Positions 35,696-43,751 of a DNA stretch of 64,000 bases are shown here, in pieces (the stretch's first letter is position 1; each line of letters starts with the position of its first letter). The position numbers and the translations under genes were made by a program. This DNA comes from Solwaraspora sp. WMMA2056 (lineage in GTDB: Bacteria; Actinomycetota; Actinomycetes; Mycobacteriales; Micromonosporaceae), in NCBI RefSeq assembly GCF_030345095.1, contig NZ_CP128360.1:6696001-6760000 (forward strand). Reading direction: 5' to 3'. The notes beneath the pieces are model-generated. The model was not told the origin of the DNA and ran no database searches. It was given only the letters and a program-made list of their open reading frames with translations.

Positions 35696-36504
35696 GCCCC
35701 GACGGCGGCGGCCTGCCGGCAGAAGTCGGCGAAGTCACGGGGCGGGCGGCCCAGTGCCCGCTCGACGCCGTCGCCGAGTGCGGCGTTGCGCCCGTCGAAC
35801 ACCTCGGTGCACAGGTCGGTGAGCAGTCGCGCGTAGTCCGGCCCGACCTCGGCGACCAGGCCGAGGTGGAACTGTTCGGCGGTGACCGGCAGGTAGGTCA
35901 CGGCGCGTCCGGCAGCGTCGGCGATCTCCGCCGCCGCCTGCGCGAAGGTCAGCAGCCGTGGCCCGGTGACATCGTAGGACCGCCCGGTGAGCCGGTCGTC
36001 GGTGAGCAACGCGACGGCGACGTCGGCCACGTCGTCCAGGTCGACGAACGGCTCGGCCACGCCGCCGGCCGGCATCGCGATCGTGCCGGTCAGGACCGGG
36101 CCGAGCAGGCTGCCTTCGGTGAAGTTCTGGTTGAACCAGCTGGCGCGGACGATGCCGTAGGTCAGACCGGAGTCGGCGACGATCGCCTCGCAGCGCTGGG
36201 CGTTGGTCTCGCCACGGCCGGAGAGCAGCACGAGTTTGCGTACCCCGGCGTCGCGGGCGGCGGCGGTGAACTTCTCGACCAGGGCCGGGGCCTCGGGCGC
36301 GGCGAGGTCCGGGTGGTAGCACAGGTAGACCGAGTCCACCCCGTCCAGCGCGGGCGACCAGCTCGCCGGGTCCTCCCAGCGCAACGGCTGGGCGCTGCTG
36401 CGGCTGGCCCGGATCACCGGGTGGCCGAGTGCGGCGAGCCGGTCGGCGACCCGCCGGCCGGTCTTGCCGGTCGCCGCGGTGACGAGCACTGACGGTCGTG
36501 ACAT
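35683..36504 (-). CDS. NmrA-like NAD(P)-binding oxidoreductase
   Basis: The 273-aa protein has a Rossmann N-terminus, VLVTAATGKTGRRVADRLAA, as in NmrA/quinone oxidoreductase-2-like members of the atypical SDR family. It continues with VDSVYLCYHPD, VLLSGRGETNAQ and IVRASWFNQNF. It may be a redox-sensing regulator or an NAD(P)H quinone reductase. ATG 36504 has GGGAG 7 bases upstream. It is divergent from an AraC-family gene with a palindrome between them, so the AraC protein may control it. Confidence 0.85.
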   Translation of the reverse strand: MSRPSVLVTAATGKTGRRVADRLAALGHPVIRASRSSAQPLRWEDPASWSPALDGVDSVYLCYHPDLAAPEAPALVEKFTAAARDAGVRKLVLLSGRGETNAQRCEAIVADSGLTYGIVRASWFNQNFTEGSLLGPVLTGTIAMPAGGVAEPFVDLDDVADVAVALLTDDRLTGRSYDVTGPRLLTFAQAAAEIADAAGRAVTYLPVTAEQFHLGLVAEVGPDYARLLTDLCTEVFDGRNAALGDGVERALGRPPRDFADFCRQAAAVGAWQQ

Positions 36505-36620
36505 GAGGAACTCCCGTTTCGGGTCGGCGCGGCCCACCGGGGAACAGGAGGCCGCTTGTCGTGTCACCAGCCTGCCGTGGCTGCCGTGGCCGGACAATGA
36601 TCGTGCTGCCGGCATTATTT

Positions 36621-36650
36621 GCCGATCGTCCAGAGCAGTGGACGATCGGC
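36621..36650. promoter_or_regulatory. 11-bp inverted repeat between NmrA-type and AraC genes
   Basis: GCCGATCGTCC (36621-36631) and GGACGATCGGC (36640-36650) are perfect arms with an 8-nt spacer, just after an AT-rich ATTATTT. It lies in the shared divergent promoter, 24 bases before the AraC start, so it is a probable operator. Confidence 0.55.
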
Positions 36651-36673
36651 ACAACACCAAGGATGCTGGGCAG

Positions 36674-37699
36674 GTGTGGACGACACCCAGTTGCGTGGTC
36701 CCGCCGGTCAGCGACCCGCTCGGCGAGACGCTGCACATGTTCCGACTGACCGGCACCCTCTACTGCCGGGCCGAGTTGACCGCGCCGTGGGGGGTCGACG
36801 TGCCGGAGCTGCCCGGCTGCATGACCCTGCAGGTGGTCACCGCCGGCCGGTACTGGTTGGAGGTGGCCGGGGCCGAGCCGTACCTGATCGGGCCGGGCAG
36901 CTTGACGCTGATCCCGCACGGCGTACCGCACCGCTTCCGTAGCGCCCCCGCGACCCCGACGCTGCCGCTGTTCGACATTCCGGTGCAGCAGCTCAGCGAC
37001 CGGTACGAGATCATGCGCCACGGCGGCGGCGGGGAGCTCACCCAGGTGACGTACGCGGTGCTGCGCCCGGACCACGTCGCCGCCCGCCGGTTGATCGCGC
37101 AGCTGCCGGCGGTGCTGCACCTGGACCGGTTCGACGACGACGAGTCGGGCTGGCTGCACAGCACGCTGCGGCTGGTCGCCCGGGAGGCGCAGGCGCTGCG
37201 GCCGGGCGGCGAGACGATGCTGACCCGCCTGGCCGACGTACTGGTGATCCAGGCCATCCGGTCCTGGTTGGACGCCGCGCCGGAGGCCCGGCAGGGCTGG
37301 CTGGCCGCACTGCGCGACGACCAGATCGGCCGGGCGTTGACCGCGCTGCACCGGGCCCCGGAGCGGGGCTGGACCGTCGACGCCCTGGCACGGCAGGTGG
37401 ACATGTCCCGGTCGGCGTTCGCAGCCCGCTTCACCGACCTCGTCGGCGAGCCGGTGATCCGCTACCTGGCGACCTGGCGGCTGCAGCTGGCCCACGACCA
37501 CCTGCAACGCAGCGACGATCCGCTGCCCGTGGTCGCCCGCCGGTTCGGCTACCAGTCGGAGGCGGCGTTCTGTCGGGCCTTCAAACGGGCGTACGGGGTG
37601 CCACCGGGTCAGGTCCGACGACGAACCGGCACACTGGGCGGATGGCACTCCTACGGGTCGACTTCTTCTCCGACGTCCTGGAGCAGGGCACCTCGATGA
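36674..37699 (+). CDS. AraC-family regulator with cupin-type sensor domain
   Basis: The N-terminal half (about residues 1-200) is a cupin-like AraC-binding domain: SDPLGETLHMFRLTGTLYCRAELTAPWGVD and GPGSLTLIPHGVPHRF. The C-terminal two helix-turn-helix units are WTVDALARQVDMSRSAFAARFTDLVGEPVIRYL and PLPVVARRFGYQSEAAFCRAFKRAYGVPPGQVRR. The start is uncertain: GTG 36674, or GTG 36695. Its last 58 bases overlap the esterase gene in another frame. Confidence 0.85.
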   Translation: MWTTPSCVVPPVSDPLGETLHMFRLTGTLYCRAELTAPWGVDVPELPGCMTLQVVTAGRYWLEVAGAEPYLIGPGSLTLIPHGVPHRFRSAPATPTLPLFDIPVQQLSDRYEIMRHGGGGELTQVTYAVLRPDHVAARRLIAQLPAVLHLDRFDDDESGWLHSTLRLVAREAQALRPGGETMLTRLADVLVIQAIRSWLDAAPEARQGWLAALRDDQIGRALTALHRAPERGWTVDALARQVDMSRSAFAARFTDLVGEPVIRYLATWRLQLAHDHLQRSDDPLPVVARRFGYQSEAAFCRAFKRAYGVPPGQVRRRTGTLGGWHSYGSTSSPTSWSRAPR

Positions 37700-38412
37700 C
37701 CGTTCTGTTGCCGCAGCAGAGCAGGACCAGGATCGGTGCCCCCGCGCGCGGCGGCGACAGCGCCGCACCGGTGCTCTACCTGCTGCACGGGCTGACCGAC
37801 GACGCCACCGCCTGGACCCGCTACAGCTCCATCGAGCGCTACGCCGAGGAGCGGGGGCTCGCCGTGGTGATGCCTCAGGTCAACCGCAGCATGTACGCCG
37901 ACGAGGCGCACGGCGCACCGTTCTGGACCTTCCTCTCCACCGAGCTGCCGGCGGTGGTCGAGGGGTTCTTCCGGGTCTCCCGGCGGCGCGAGGACACCTT
38001 CGTCGCCGGCCTTTCCATGGGCGGGTACGGTGCGCTGCGCTGGGCGCTGCGCCGGCCCGAGCGGTTCGCGGCGGCGGCCAGCCTCTCCGGCGTACTCGAT
38101 GTCGGCGCCCGTCAGCACGGCCCGCCGGTGTCGGCGACCGACCCGCTGATGCACCGGGTCTTCGGCGACCGGGAGGTCACCGGCAGCGACGACGACCTGT
38201 TCACCGTCCTCGACCGGGCCGACCCGGCGACGCTGCCTCGGCTCTGGGTCGGCTGCGGCACCGAGGACGAGTTGTATCCGGACAACGTACGGTTCCGCGA
38301 CGCCTGCGCGGACCGGGGTGTCGGAGTCACCATCGACTTCGGACCGGGCGACCACCTGTGGAGCTACTGGGACGCCAAGATCCGCGACGTGATCGCCTGG
38401 TTGCCGCTGTGA
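37642..38412 (+). CDS. Esterase of the tributyrin-esterase/esterase D family
   Basis: The 256-aa enzyme has the layout of putative esterases such as EstA and esterase D: MALLRVDFFSDVLEQG at the start, YLLHGLTDDATAW for the oxyanion region, the nucleophile GLSMGGYGAL, the acid in TEDELYPDN and a histidine in GPGDHLWSYWD. It hydrolyses acyl esters of unknown identity. ATG 37642 lies inside the AraC coding sequence, so the 58-base overlap suggests coupled expression. Confidence 0.87.
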   Translation: MALLRVDFFSDVLEQGTSMTVLLPQQSRTRIGAPARGGDSAAPVLYLLHGLTDDATAWTRYSSIERYAEERGLAVVMPQVNRSMYADEAHGAPFWTFLSTELPAVVEGFFRVSRRREDTFVAGLSMGGYGALRWALRRPERFAAAASLSGVLDVGARQHGPPVSATDPLMHRVFGDREVTGSDDDLFTVLDRADPATLPRLWVGCGTEDELYPDNVRFRDACADRGVGVTIDFGPGDHLWSYWDAKIRDVIAWLPL

Positions 38413-39005
38413 CCGACCCGGGTGCGGGTGGCGACCCTGCTGCGGGCCAGCCGGCGGCAGGCGACGACCCGGCGACGACGGTGGCCGGCTCGTTGGCGGA
38501 CCGGCTCGCCACGGTGACCTTCACCGACCTGACCACCGACCAGGTCACCGCCCTGCTCGTCGACGCCGTCGCCGACTGGGGTGCCCGGCAGGGCTGGCGG
38601 GTGTACCGCCGCGCGGCCAGTGTCCTGCCGCTGCCGCCACCGATGGCCGACAGGCACTCGGTCGTCGACGTCGCCTGCGCCCGGCCCGGTGGCGCTCCGG
38701 TCGTGGTCGAGATCGACCACACCGATCGGCGCCGTACGGTGGAGAAGCTGCTCGCCGAGGCCGCCGCCGGCCGCGTCGCGATCTGGGTCCGCTGGGGCAC
38801 CCGCAGCTTCACCGCCCCACCTGACCCGGTCCATCTGGTCACCCTCGCGGTCACCGCGCGCACCGCCACCGACCGGGGCGTACGGCTGTTCAGCCGGCAG
38901 CCGACCCGCCAGCTCGCGCCGCCGCCGCACCGGGCCGGCCCGGTCGCCGCCGGCCCGCCGGAGTCCCTTTTCGACCCGGCGGGCGCGGCGCACACCCCGG
39001 GCTGA
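38409..39005 (+). CDS. Unknown protein with possible nuclease-like core
   Basis: The 198-aa protein has an alanine/aspartate-rich N-terminus, then a core HSVVDVACARPGGAPVVVEIDHTDRRRTVEKLLAEAAAG and VAIWVRWGTRSF. The D...E-I-D pattern between strands followed by a helix resembles a restriction-endonuclease-like fold, but the usual lysine is missing, so this is tentative. GTG 38409 overlaps the esterase stop by 4 bases. The C-terminus is proline-rich. Confidence 0.55.
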   Translation: MTDPGAGGDPAAGQPAAGDDPATTVAGSLADRLATVTFTDLTTDQVTALLVDAVADWGARQGWRVYRRAASVLPLPPPMADRHSVVDVACARPGGAPVVVEIDHTDRRRTVEKLLAEAAAGRVAIWVRWGTRSFTAPPDPVHLVTLAVTARTATDRGVRLFSRQPTRQLAPPPHRAGPVAAGPPESLFDPAGAAHTPG

Positions 39006-39017
39006 CGCCCGGTCGAG

Positions 39018-39097
39018 CCGGACGCACCGCTGCGGGTACCGGAGTCATCCCCGTTGTCCACGTGGTTACGTGAACCGGCCCCGGCCCCACAGACCGG
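39018..39097 (-). pseudogene. Remnant of a DUF4166 gene 3' end
   Basis: These 80 bases match 42149-42230, the 3' end of the intact DUF4166 gene, in the same orientation at roughly 80% identity with three small indels (aligned by eye). On the minus strand both encode PVPAAVRP near the end. Weaker similarity continues for perhaps 40 bases beyond 39097. No open frame survives, so this is a decayed second copy. Confidence 0.6.
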
Positions 39098-39277
39098 GCT
39101 GCGGAGGGCGGCACGGTGGCACACGCCTCCGGCTCAGGAGCGGATCACGTCGGATCACGCCGGGAACCAGTGTCAACCGCCGGTGCCCGGCTGCGAAACT
39201 CAGCACACATGACAAAATCTGCCGCTGGTGTCACGAAGTGGACAAGGTGACGTTCCTTGGAAGGGCGGTGACATCTG

Positions 39278-40243
39278 GTGTCCGTGACGGAGATCAAGTC
39301 CGAACTGCGCGCACTGCGGGCCGGCCGAGGGGTGTCCGCCGCCAACCTGTCCGGCCGGATCGGCGACCACCTGCGGGCGCTCTGCGGCACCGGTGGAGCC
39401 GGCCGGGCCGACGACCCTGCCCAGTTGCGCGAACGGGTGGTGGCCGAGCTCAACGGTCAGGCCCGGCAGTTGCCCGACGACATGGCGCTCGCCGCCCGGG
39501 TCGCGCTCGGGCTGCACCCGCAGGCCCAGGAGACCCATTTCCGGGGCCGGGTCGCCTGGCTGGCCCGGCAGCTGGGTCGCGAGGACCGGACCGCACTGCG
39601 CCGGATCAACGAGGCGGAGGAACTGCTTGCCGAGGCTATCGGCCGGGAGCTGGGCCGACGCAGCGCACAACCGGCCGGCGCGGGCTGGCACGTCGACCGG
39701 CTGCGGGTACTGGTGCGACTGGACACCCCGACGATGGAGGCGTACGAGGAACGCCGGATCGTGGCCGACCACGACGGTCTCGACCAGATCACCCTCGGCA
39801 TGTCGCTGCCCTGCCCGCCAGGCAGCACCGGCCTCGACATCGAGGCCGGTGTCCACTGGGGCGGTCGGACGATCCGGCACGAGCGACCGCTGCCCCAGCG
39901 CTCACAACTGGTCGTCGGGCTGCCCCGGCCACTCGCCGCCGGTGAGTCGTGCGACTTCTGTGTGGTGACCCGGCTGGGCCCGAGCCAGGTCGCATACCCG
40001 CATTACGTCCTGACCGCGACACGACGGTGCCGACGCTTCGAACTGCGGGTGCGATTCGACCCTGACCGAATGCCCAGTTGGGTGCGGCGAGTGACCGGGG
40101 AGCCGGTGCGGTTGCTGGATTCACCGCAGCCCGGAAGGGAACTGATTCAGCCGGACGCGGTCAGTGAGGTGTACGCGGAGTTCGACGAGCCGGAGCTGTA
40201 TCTCGCGTACGGCGTGCAGTGGTTTCCCACGGCCCGTCGGTAA
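39278..40243 (+). CDS. Actinobacterial hypothetical protein
   Basis: The 321-aa protein has a helical N-terminus (VTEIKSELRALRAGRGVSAANLSGRIGDHLRALC) reminiscent of XRE-like regulators used by small actinobacterial genes, and a C-terminal beta-rich domain (DFCVVTRLGPSQVAYPHYVLTATRRCRRFELRVRFD). No catalytic motif is seen. GTG 39278 begins V-S-V-T-E. It stands alone, with long intergenic regions on both sides. Confidence 0.6.
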   Translation: MSVTEIKSELRALRAGRGVSAANLSGRIGDHLRALCGTGGAGRADDPAQLRERVVAELNGQARQLPDDMALAARVALGLHPQAQETHFRGRVAWLARQLGREDRTALRRINEAEELLAEAIGRELGRRSAQPAGAGWHVDRLRVLVRLDTPTMEAYEERRIVADHDGLDQITLGMSLPCPPGSTGLDIEAGVHWGGRTIRHERPLPQRSQLVVGLPRPLAAGESCDFCVVTRLGPSQVAYPHYVLTATRRCRRFELRVRFDPDRMPSWVRRVTGEPVRLLDSPQPGRELIQPDAVSEVYAEFDEPELYLAYGVQWFPTARR

Positions 40244-40845
40244 CGTTGACCGGGGCCCAGGAATTCTTCAGTCGGTCTCCATCGTGCATCACCTCCGCTG
40301 ACATCGACCTGCGGAATCCAGGAACGTCATGGCCGGCCTCGGACAGCCAGCATGGACCGCCCGCACGGTGCGGGAGGCCAACGTTGACAGCAGTGTCCGA
40401 CGGCGTGAACGGGTACCGAGTCGACAGGTCACCACCAGCGTGACGACTGGCGGCTGAGAATCGGTGGACCACTTCGGGGCCACCCGGTAAGTGGATTGGC
40501 GGGGACCGGGAACCTGGCTGCGCGGCCCAGCCGCGGCAGCGGGCGACTATCGAGCGAAACGACGTCGGATCGCTGGTCTGGTCATCGACAAATGCAGGCG
40601 CGAATGCGAAGGCTGAACATGTGGTCTGTCTCCCCGTGAGTTCGACGTAGGACAATCCTATCAACCGCCCGCCACCTCCGCCATCGAAAATACGACCCCC
40701 TGGCAATAGCCGATCCACAGTCGATCCAGGTGGACGAGGGTGACGCCGGACCGGGTCGACAATGGGTGCTAAGGTCGCCTCAGCGTCGCGTGTCGGTGGC
40801 AGTCCGTGTCAGACATGGAGGCGCCGGACCGAAGGGAGCACGACA
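40244..40845. other. Long intergenic region without a supported gene
   Basis: About 600 bases, less GC-rich and less codon-periodic than its surroundings. Open frames on either strand (for example minus 40161-40718) have no recognisable domain or ribosome site. I see no strong palindrome or tRNA. The right end holds the promoter region of the hemerythrin gene. Confidence 0.5.
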
Positions 40846-40884
40846 ATGATCACCGTCGTCCCTTCGCCCGTCACCCATGGGTGA
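40846..40884 (+). CDS. Possible 12-aa leader peptide of the hemerythrin gene
   Basis: ATG 40846 has a strong ribosome site (GAAGGGAG, 7 bases upstream) and encodes MITVVPSPVTHG, stopping within the overlapping start ATGGGTGA of the hemerythrin gene. The hemerythrin start has no ribosome site of its own, so translation may be coupled to this leader. Confidence 0.45.
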   Translation: MITVVPSPVTHG

Positions 40885-41365
40885 GGGCGATTCGACGGGT
40901 ACGGGCGCGGCGGCCAGGCTGGTGGCCTGGAGCCGGGAGCTGCGTACCACCCACGAAAAGCTGCGCGACGCGCTGGCCGTGACCAGACAGGCGGTGGCCG
41001 CCGGCGAGCCGGTGGCACCGGCGACCAGGCAGTTGCTGCTGTACTGCCACGGCTTCTGCGCCGCGCTGACCGCCCACCACGAGGGCGAGGACCGCGAACT
41101 GTTCCCCGCCGTCGCCGCACAGCACCCCGAGTTGCGCGACACGCTCTACTACCTGCGGCAGGACCACTCGATGATCGCGCACCTGCTGGGCGGTCTGCAG
41201 GCGGCGGTGGACTCCTGCGCCGCGCCCGCCGAGCTGGACCGGCACCTGGAGGGCCTGGCGGCCGTCATGGAGTCGCACTTCCGGTACGAGGAACGCCAGT
41301 TGCTGCCGATCCTGGAAACCCTGGCGTTGGCGGCGGACCCGCGTACCGTCCTCGGCCCGCTGTGA
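40877..41365 (+). CDS. Hemerythrin HHE-domain protein
   Basis: The 162-aa four-helix protein has the carboxylate/histidine iron ligands of the HHE family: H26, H58, H67 or H68 with E71, H97 or H102, and H134 with E138 in SHFRYEE. These bind a di-iron centre that can carry oxygen or sense redox and nitric oxide. ATG 40877 is the only early start in this frame; a short upstream leader provides the nearest ribosome site. Convergent with the TetR gene. Confidence 0.87.
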   Translation: MGEGDSTGTGAAARLVAWSRELRTTHEKLRDALAVTRQAVAAGEPVAPATRQLLLYCHGFCAALTAHHEGEDRELFPAVAAQHPELRDTLYYLRQDHSMIAHLLGGLQAAVDSCAAPAELDRHLEGLAAVMESHFRYEERQLLPILETLALAADPRTVLGPL

Positions 41366-41412
41366 CCGCCGCTGTGACCGCCGCGGCCCGCCATCTGCGG
41401 CCCGGCGGCGGA

Positions 41413-42129
41413 CTACCGCGAGCGTGGGCCGGAGCGACGACGGGAGCTCAGCCGGCCACGGACGGCGCGCCGGGCGATCGGCCCCAACTCGTCGACGACG
41501 TCGGCGAGCACCGCCAACTGCTCCAACGTGGCCACAGCGGCATCGGCACCCGACCGGTCGATGCCGTCGTACAGCTCCAGGCCGATGAACCCGGCCGTGA
41601 CCGCGCGGGCCAGCCCGGCCGGGTCCGCCAGCTCGGCCAGCGGCGACCCGGCCAGCACCCGGCACAGCACCTGCTCGATCTCGTCGGTCCACAACCGCAG
41701 CGCGGCGGCCGTCGGTGCGGCGAGCCGGTCGTCGACCTGCGCGCCGGCGAGCAGTTGGGCGAGCACGGCCAGGCTGCCGTTGCGACGCTCCTGCTCGTGC
41801 AGGTCACGACCGAGCTCCAGCAACTCCCGCAGCGACCGGACGGCCGCGAACCGGTCCCGGTAATGCGCGACCCGGGCGGCGGTGGCCGCCTGGCAGGCGG
41901 CGGCGAGCAGGTCGTCGAGCGTGCCGAAGTGGTAGAACACCAACGCCTGGTTGACTCCGGCGCAGGCGGCGACGGTGCGGGCGGACACCCCGGCGATGCC
42001 GTGCTGGCGGATCGCCTGCAATGCCCCGTCCATCAGGCGCTGCCTGGTGGCGCTGGCCGGGGCCCCGGCGCGCGTGCGGCGGCCGACCGGCCCGGGGTCG
42101 GGGCTCACCGGCCGGGGATCAGAGCTCAT
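41413..42129 (-). CDS. TetR-family repressor
   Basis: The helix-turn-helix is at about residues 25-75: RQRLMDGALQAIRQHGIAGVSARTVAACAGVNQALVFYHFG. The remaining 160 residues form the ligand domain. ATG 42129 overlaps the stop of the DUF4166 gene by 4 bases, so this is the third gene of an SRPBCC-DUF4166-TetR operon. Two palindromes at the head of that operon are of the size TetR dimers use, so autoregulation is likely. Convergent with hemerythrin. Confidence 0.88.
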   Translation of the reverse strand: MSSDPRPVSPDPGPVGRRTRAGAPASATRQRLMDGALQAIRQHGIAGVSARTVAACAGVNQALVFYHFGTLDDLLAAACQAATAARVAHYRDRFAAVRSLRELLELGRDLHEQERRNGSLAVLAQLLAGAQVDDRLAAPTAAALRLWTDEIEQVLCRVLAGSPLAELADPAGLARAVTAGFIGLELYDGIDRSGADAAVATLEQLAVLADVVDELGPIARRAVRGRLSSRRRSGPRSR

Positions 42130-42797
42130 ATGCGGGGATTCTCCCGCACCGGACGCACGGCAGCGGGTACCGGGGCCGTCCCCGTGTCCACGTACCGTGT
42201 CGTGAACCGGCCCCGGTACCCGAAGACCGGACCGAGGAAGCGGTTGGTCACCCGTACCTCGATCCGGAAGCAGTCGTCGGCGTCGTCCCACCACTCCCGC
42301 ACCTCGGCCGCGCCGGACAGGGCGACCGGGAACCGGTGGCCGGCGTACCGCTGCTCGCCGGTGCGGATGGTCAGCGCGCCGCGCCGGTCGACCCGCAGAT
42401 CCAGCAGCACCCCGTAGTGCTGATGGGTGCCCAGGTAGTCGACGATGGCCGACCGCTGCGGGCTGTAGACCATCGTCGCGTCGAATCGGCGACGCCGGTG
42501 TGGCGCGATGTCGAAGGACCGGACGAACGTCACGGTCTCCCGGCCGAAACTGTCGCGGTACGCGTAGTTCTCGATGCAGAACGGGACGTTGCTGCCCTGC
42601 TCGGGGAAGAGGATGTGGCGGGTCGCCCCGAGCCGCAGCAACGGCAGGGTGACCGCCGGGCCGTGCCAGATCCGGTCCATCACGCCGGTGCCGACGCAGC
42701 CGGTGGACTGCGCGCTGCTGATGCCGAAGCGGCGCTGCAGGTGGGGATGCAGCCGGTCGAAGTCGGCGCCGAGCGCCCGTTGGAAGATCGAGGTCAC
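42126..42797 (-). CDS. DUF4166 domain protein
   Basis: The 223-aa protein begins TSIFQRALGADFDRLHPHLQRRFG, the DUF4166 signature, followed by GTGVMDRIWHG and FCIENYAYRDSFGRETVTFVR. Members are often C-terminal halves of, or neighbours to, NAD-binding or lipid-carrier proteins; the biochemical role is unknown. GTG 42797 overlaps the upstream SRPBCC stop by 4 bases, and its stop overlaps the TetR start. A decayed copy of its last 80 bases lies at 39018-39097. Confidence 0.85.
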   Translation of the reverse strand: MTSIFQRALGADFDRLHPHLQRRFGISSAQSTGCVGTGVMDRIWHGPAVTLPLLRLGATRHILFPEQGSNVPFCIENYAYRDSFGRETVTFVRSFDIAPHRRRRFDATMVYSPQRSAIVDYLGTHQHYGVLLDLRVDRRGALTIRTGEQRYAGHRFPVALSGAAEVREWWDDADDCFRIEVRVTNRFLGPVFGYRGRFTTRYVDTGTAPVPAAVRPVRENPRI

Positions 42798-43462
42798 CGG
42801 GTTGCCTTCTGTTCGATGTGGACCGCCGGGGTTCGGCGATAGTGGCGTGGCCGGCACCGTCGGGCCGCCGGGGTGCCGGGCAGTGGCGGTGCGAGCACGG
42901 CCAGCGGTACGGCCAGCAGCGCGAGCCGCTGGTCGAGCGCGACGGCGACGGCCACCAGGGCCAGCCGGCCGGCGGCCTCGGCCAGTGCCTGGTCGCGGCT
43001 GCGCTCCGGCGGTACGCCGCGCTCCAGCCACAGGCGTAGCCGGTCGAACGACCAGGCGGTGGCCCAGCCGAAGACGGGACGGAAGATCCGGTCGGCGACC
43101 GGTCCGCAGCGGCCCCACCCGGGGGTGTAGTCGTAGCCGGTCCAGAACCGTACGCCGTCGGCGGTCGGCTGGTAGCGCCAGAAGCCGTGGCCGGAGCGGA
43201 TCAGCGACAGCCGGTGGTCGCAGGCGAACCGCAGCACGGAGGTGGCGGAGCCGTCCGGTCGACGACGTTCGCCTGCGGACTGTCCGGTGCCGGTGATCGT
43301 CAGGCCGGGCAGCAGCCGGGTGGCGTACCGGAACCGTTCGTGCGGACCGTACGGCTCGATCCGGGTGAAGCGCAGGTCCCACCGGCTGTGCCGGGCCGGG
43401 TCCTGGGTGTGCTGCCACACCCGTTCGATCGGCGCGCGGATCAGCGTCTCGATGTACAGCAC
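42794..43462 (-). CDS. SRPBCC-type protein with C-terminal membrane region
   Basis: Residues 1-150 look like the START/SRPBCC lipid-binding fold: LYIETLIRAPIERVWQHTQDPARHSRWDLRF and a long beta sheet through RFWTGYDYTPGWG. The C-terminus has a helical membrane-like stretch (LALVAVAVALDQRLALLAVPLAVL). GTG 43462 is chosen: the longer frame to 43555 would run through both TetR-type palindromes, and GGGGGCGA lies just upstream. First gene of the operon. Confidence 0.75.
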   Translation of the reverse strand: MLYIETLIRAPIERVWQHTQDPARHSRWDLRFTRIEPYGPHERFRYATRLLPGLTITGTGQSAGERRRPDGSATSVLRFACDHRLSLIRSGHGFWRYQPTADGVRFWTGYDYTPGWGRCGPVADRIFRPVFGWATAWSFDRLRLWLERGVPPERSRDQALAEAAGRLALVAVAVALDQRLALLAVPLAVLAPPLPGTPAARRCRPRHYRRTPAVHIEQKATR

Positions 43463-43478
43463 CAGTGATCGCCCCCAA

Positions 43479-43496
43479 TTTGAGCAGTCGCTCAAA
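43479..43496. promoter_or_regulatory. Palindromic TetR-type operator 1
   Basis: TTTGAGC-AGTC-GCTCAAA is a perfect 7+4+7 palindrome 17 bases upstream of the SRPBCC start. The TetR gene is in the same operon. Confidence 0.75.
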
Positions 43497-43514
43497 ACAG
43501 AGGCTAGCACCAGG

Positions 43515-43530
43515 TTGAGCAGTCGCTCAA
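43515..43530. promoter_or_regulatory. Palindromic TetR-type operator 2
   Basis: TTGAGC-AGTC-GCTCAA repeats operator 1 exactly over 16 bp. The centres are 35 bases apart, between three and four helical turns. Confidence 0.75.
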
Positions 43531-43659
43531 GATTGACGGACGGCGGCACCGCCATAACACGGGGTACCTCTCCCCAATGTTAGTTCTTGTGGCCTTCCGG
43601 CTGGGATGGGAGCCTTTGGGGCACGAGATCGAGGGAGATGGATAGTCAAAGTTGCCCAT

Positions 43660-43725
43660 CCCTCTCCAGGCACGCCGACCGGCGTACCGCACCCCTCTCC
43701 AGGCACGCCGACCGGCGTACCGCAC
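43660..43725. repeat. Two 33-bp tandem repeats each with a palindrome, upstream of protease
   Basis: The 33-bp unit beginning CCCTCTCCAGGCACGCCG occurs at 43660-43692 and 43693-43725 without change. Each unit contains the palindrome ACGCCG-AC-CGGCGT. They lie just upstream of the protease gene and could be paired operators or transcript hairpins. Confidence 0.8.
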
Positions 43726-43751
43726 GCACCCCCACACCACAGGAGGCGCAC

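Noticed and set aside
40161-40718. 185-codon minus-strand frame in the intergenic region
   Set aside because: No ribosome site, no domain, irregular codon pattern, and it overlaps the end of a better gene.
43660-43725. Possible short CRISPR array
   Set aside because: Two directly adjacent copies without spacers; a tandem duplication, not repeat-spacer architecture.
43527-43751. Minus-strand frame encoding [10 protein letters not shown] repeats
   Set aside because: The repeat in the protein is only the translation of the 33-bp tandem DNA repeat; no other support.
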